Shown here piece after piece: positions 62,921-64,000 of a DNA stretch of 64,000 nt. The notes below the pieces were generated by a model. It ran no database searches. It was not told the DNA's origin and saw nothing but the letters and a program-made list of their open reading frames with translations. Origin of the DNA: Streptomyces massasporeus (GTDB lineage: Bacteria > Actinomycetota > Actinomycetes > Streptomycetales > Streptomycetaceae). Every line of letters starts with the position of its first letter. Positions within the stretch are counted from its first letter, which is position 1. The position numbers and the translations under genes are program-made. The stretch is from assembly GCF_014648995.1 (NCBI RefSeq), contig NZ_BMSE01000003.1, forward strand, positions 186,001 to 250,000, in the 5' to 3' direction.

Positions 62921-64000
62921 TCAGCGCGGGGGCGGCGCCGGCTGCCCGTAGTGGTCGGCGACGACCCGCGCCATCGCCCCGATCCGGTCGGCCGCCACGT
63001 CCTTGGCGGCGAAATAGACGTGCCCGCGCACCTGCGCGTGCTCCTTGGCCAGCGTCAGGTGCCGGGACAGCTCGCCCGTCTGCTGCCACGCCGCGGGCTG
63101 CGCCGGGTCACCCGCCTTGTACAGCGCCTCCCCCACGTAGAGCTGCGTCGAGCTGCCGCGCGCGACCTCCGCCCACCAGGGCACCAGCTTCGCGTAGTCG
63201 GCGGCGGCGAAGCCGATGTTCCAGTACAGCTGCGGGACGATGTAGTCGATCCAGCCCTCGCGCACCCACTTCCGGGTGTCCGCGTGCAGATCGTCGTACG
63301 TCTCCACACCCGCCTTGGTGTCCGAGCCGAGCGGGTCGGTCCCGGCGTTGCGCCACACGCCGAAGGGGCTGATGCCGAAGCGTGCGTCCGGCCGGACCTC
63401 CTTGACGCGGTCCGCCGTCTCCCGCACCAGCAGGTCGATGTTGTCCCGGCGCCAGGCGGCCCGGTTCGGGAAGCCGCCGCCGTGCTCGTCGTAGGCGGCC
63501 TCGTCGTCGAAGGTCTGCCCGGCCACGGGGTACGGGTAGAAGTAGTCGTCGAAGTGGACGCCGTCCACGGGGTACTTCGCCACCGCGTCGAGCATCGCGT
63601 CCTCGACGAAGGCGCGGACCTCGGGCAGCCCCGGGTTGTAGAAGAGCTTCCCGCCGTACGTCACCACCCAGTGGGGGTTCTCGCGGGCGGGGTGGGAGGC
63701 CGCCAGGCGGGACGGGTCGGCGTGCACGGCGATCCGGTACGGGTTGAACCAGGCGTGCAGCCGAAGACCCCGGGCATGGGCCTCCTCGACGGCCGTGCCC
63801 AGCGGGTCCCAGCCGGGGTCCTTGCCCTGGGTGCCGGTGAGGTACTGCGACCAGGGCTCGTACGGCGAGGGCCACATGGCGTCCGCCGTGGGCCGGACCT
63901 GGAAGAACACGGTGTTGAGGCGGTTGTCGGCCGCCGTGTCGAGATGGGTGAGCAGTTCGGCGCGCTGCTGCGACGCGGTCAGCCCGGACTTCGACGGCCA
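62921..64000 (-). CDS. GHL10 (DUF187/YddW-like) glycosidase-related protein, 5' end outside window
   Basis: At least 359 residues, truncated at the right edge. The open part starts with WPSKSGLTASQQRAELLTHL and has VFFQVRPTADAMWPSPYEPWS, HAWFNPYRI, YNPGLPEVRAFV, VDGVHFDDYFYPYP and GISPFGVWRN, which are GHL10 TIM-barrel signatures with an Asp/Asp pair in HFDDYF. Members are predicted to act on cell-wall glycans. Its stop is one base after the convergent DUF1918 stop. Confidence 0.85.
   Translation of the reverse strand, partial: WPSKSGLTASQQRAELLTHLDTAADNRLNTVFFQVRPTADAMWPSPYEPWSQYLTGTQGKDPGWDPLGTAVEEAHARGLRLHAWFNPYRIAVHADPSRLAASHPARENPHWVVTYGGKLFYNPGLPEVRAFVEDAMLDAVAKYPVDGVHFDDYFYPYPVAGQTFDDEAAYDEHGGGFPNRAAWRRDNIDLLVRETADRVKEVRPDARFGISPFGVWRNAGTDPLGSDTKAGVETYDDLHADTRKWVREGWIDYIVPQLYWNIGFAAADYAKLVPWWAEVARGSSTQLYVGEALYKAGDPAQPAAWQQTGELSRHLTLAKEHAQVRGHVYFAAKDVAADRIGAMARVVADHYGQPAPPPR

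Overview
The window is core chromosomal DNA from a Streptomyces-type actinomycete. Base composition is very high in GC, with third codon positions almost always G or C. Many starts are GTG, genes are packed in 4-base overlapping operons, and several Streptomyces hallmarks occur together: an SsgB sporulation regulator, a BluB-CobT fusion, a uroporphyrinogen methyltransferase fused to precorrin-2 dehydrogenase, and GCGCAGTTCCCC-type intergenic repeats. There is no integrase, transposase, CRISPR array or obvious antibiotic cluster.

Layout. 1-3.4 kb: a PucR-family regulator, a LysA-like PLP enzyme and a small membrane protein. 3.4-10.2 kb (minus): a probable pectin (rhamnogalacturonan) module with a Tat-exported PL26/YetA-like lyase, a YesL/DUF624-like membrane protein, two sugar ABC permeases and a binding protein. 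It has a clear promoter with operator-like palindromes but no ATPase gene. 10.8-14.4 kb: tRNA-Val(CAC), ssgB, a CGNR zinc-finger regulator, small membrane proteins and a DsbA-like protein. 14.4-17.2 kb: a double-GNAT protein and the pabB-pabC pair for 4-aminobenzoate. 17.3-17.9 kb: five tRNA genes (Gly, Cys, three Val). 17.9-21.8 kb: a zinc-ribbon protein, a phosphotransferase, a disrupted small gene and a membrane Ser/Thr kinase. 21.8-30.2 kb: Nudix, TrmH-type methyltransferase and cobalamin genes (cobA/cysG, bluB-cobT, cobL). 30.3-34 kb: the metNIQ methionine transporter, preceded by a Cys/Met-rich leader peptide. 34-41.4 kb: HAD phosphatase, membrane proteins, sigma factor, glpQ-like phosphodiesterase, plsC-like acyltransferase and a TetR-controlled MFS exporter. 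41.4-44.2 kb: aldo/keto reductase and argH. 44.3-50.1 kb: a two-domain secreted protein, a PNPOx-like protein, an L,D-transpeptidase-like protein, and a ferric reductase / triple FMN-binding protein / ApbE flavin-transfer operon. 50.3-55.2 kb (minus): argC-argJ-argB-argD-argR with an ARG-box promoter. 55.3-64 kb: DUF6215, a secreted GH51 arabinofuranosidase, DUF6314, a histidine-phosphatase homologue lacking its histidines, a divergent MocR-EamA pair with overlapping start codons, DUF1918 and a partial GHL10 glycosidase-like gene.

How parts work together. The arg operon plus argH covers most of arginine synthesis under ArgR. cobA, cobL and bluB-cobT supply early, middle and lower-ligand steps of cobalamin synthesis. 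PabB and PabC feed folate. The reductase, FMN-binding protein and ApbE form a membrane electron-transfer chain whose carrier is flavinylated by its neighbour. The PL26-like lyase with its transporter and the separate GH51 enzyme point to growth on plant pectin and arabinan.

The most interesting signals are the Cys/Met leader peptide before metNIQ, two palindromic-element insertions inside genes (one in frame, one destroying a gene), the strict placement of one repeat family in convergent gaps, the triple-flavin carrier, and the MocR-EamA start-codon overlap.
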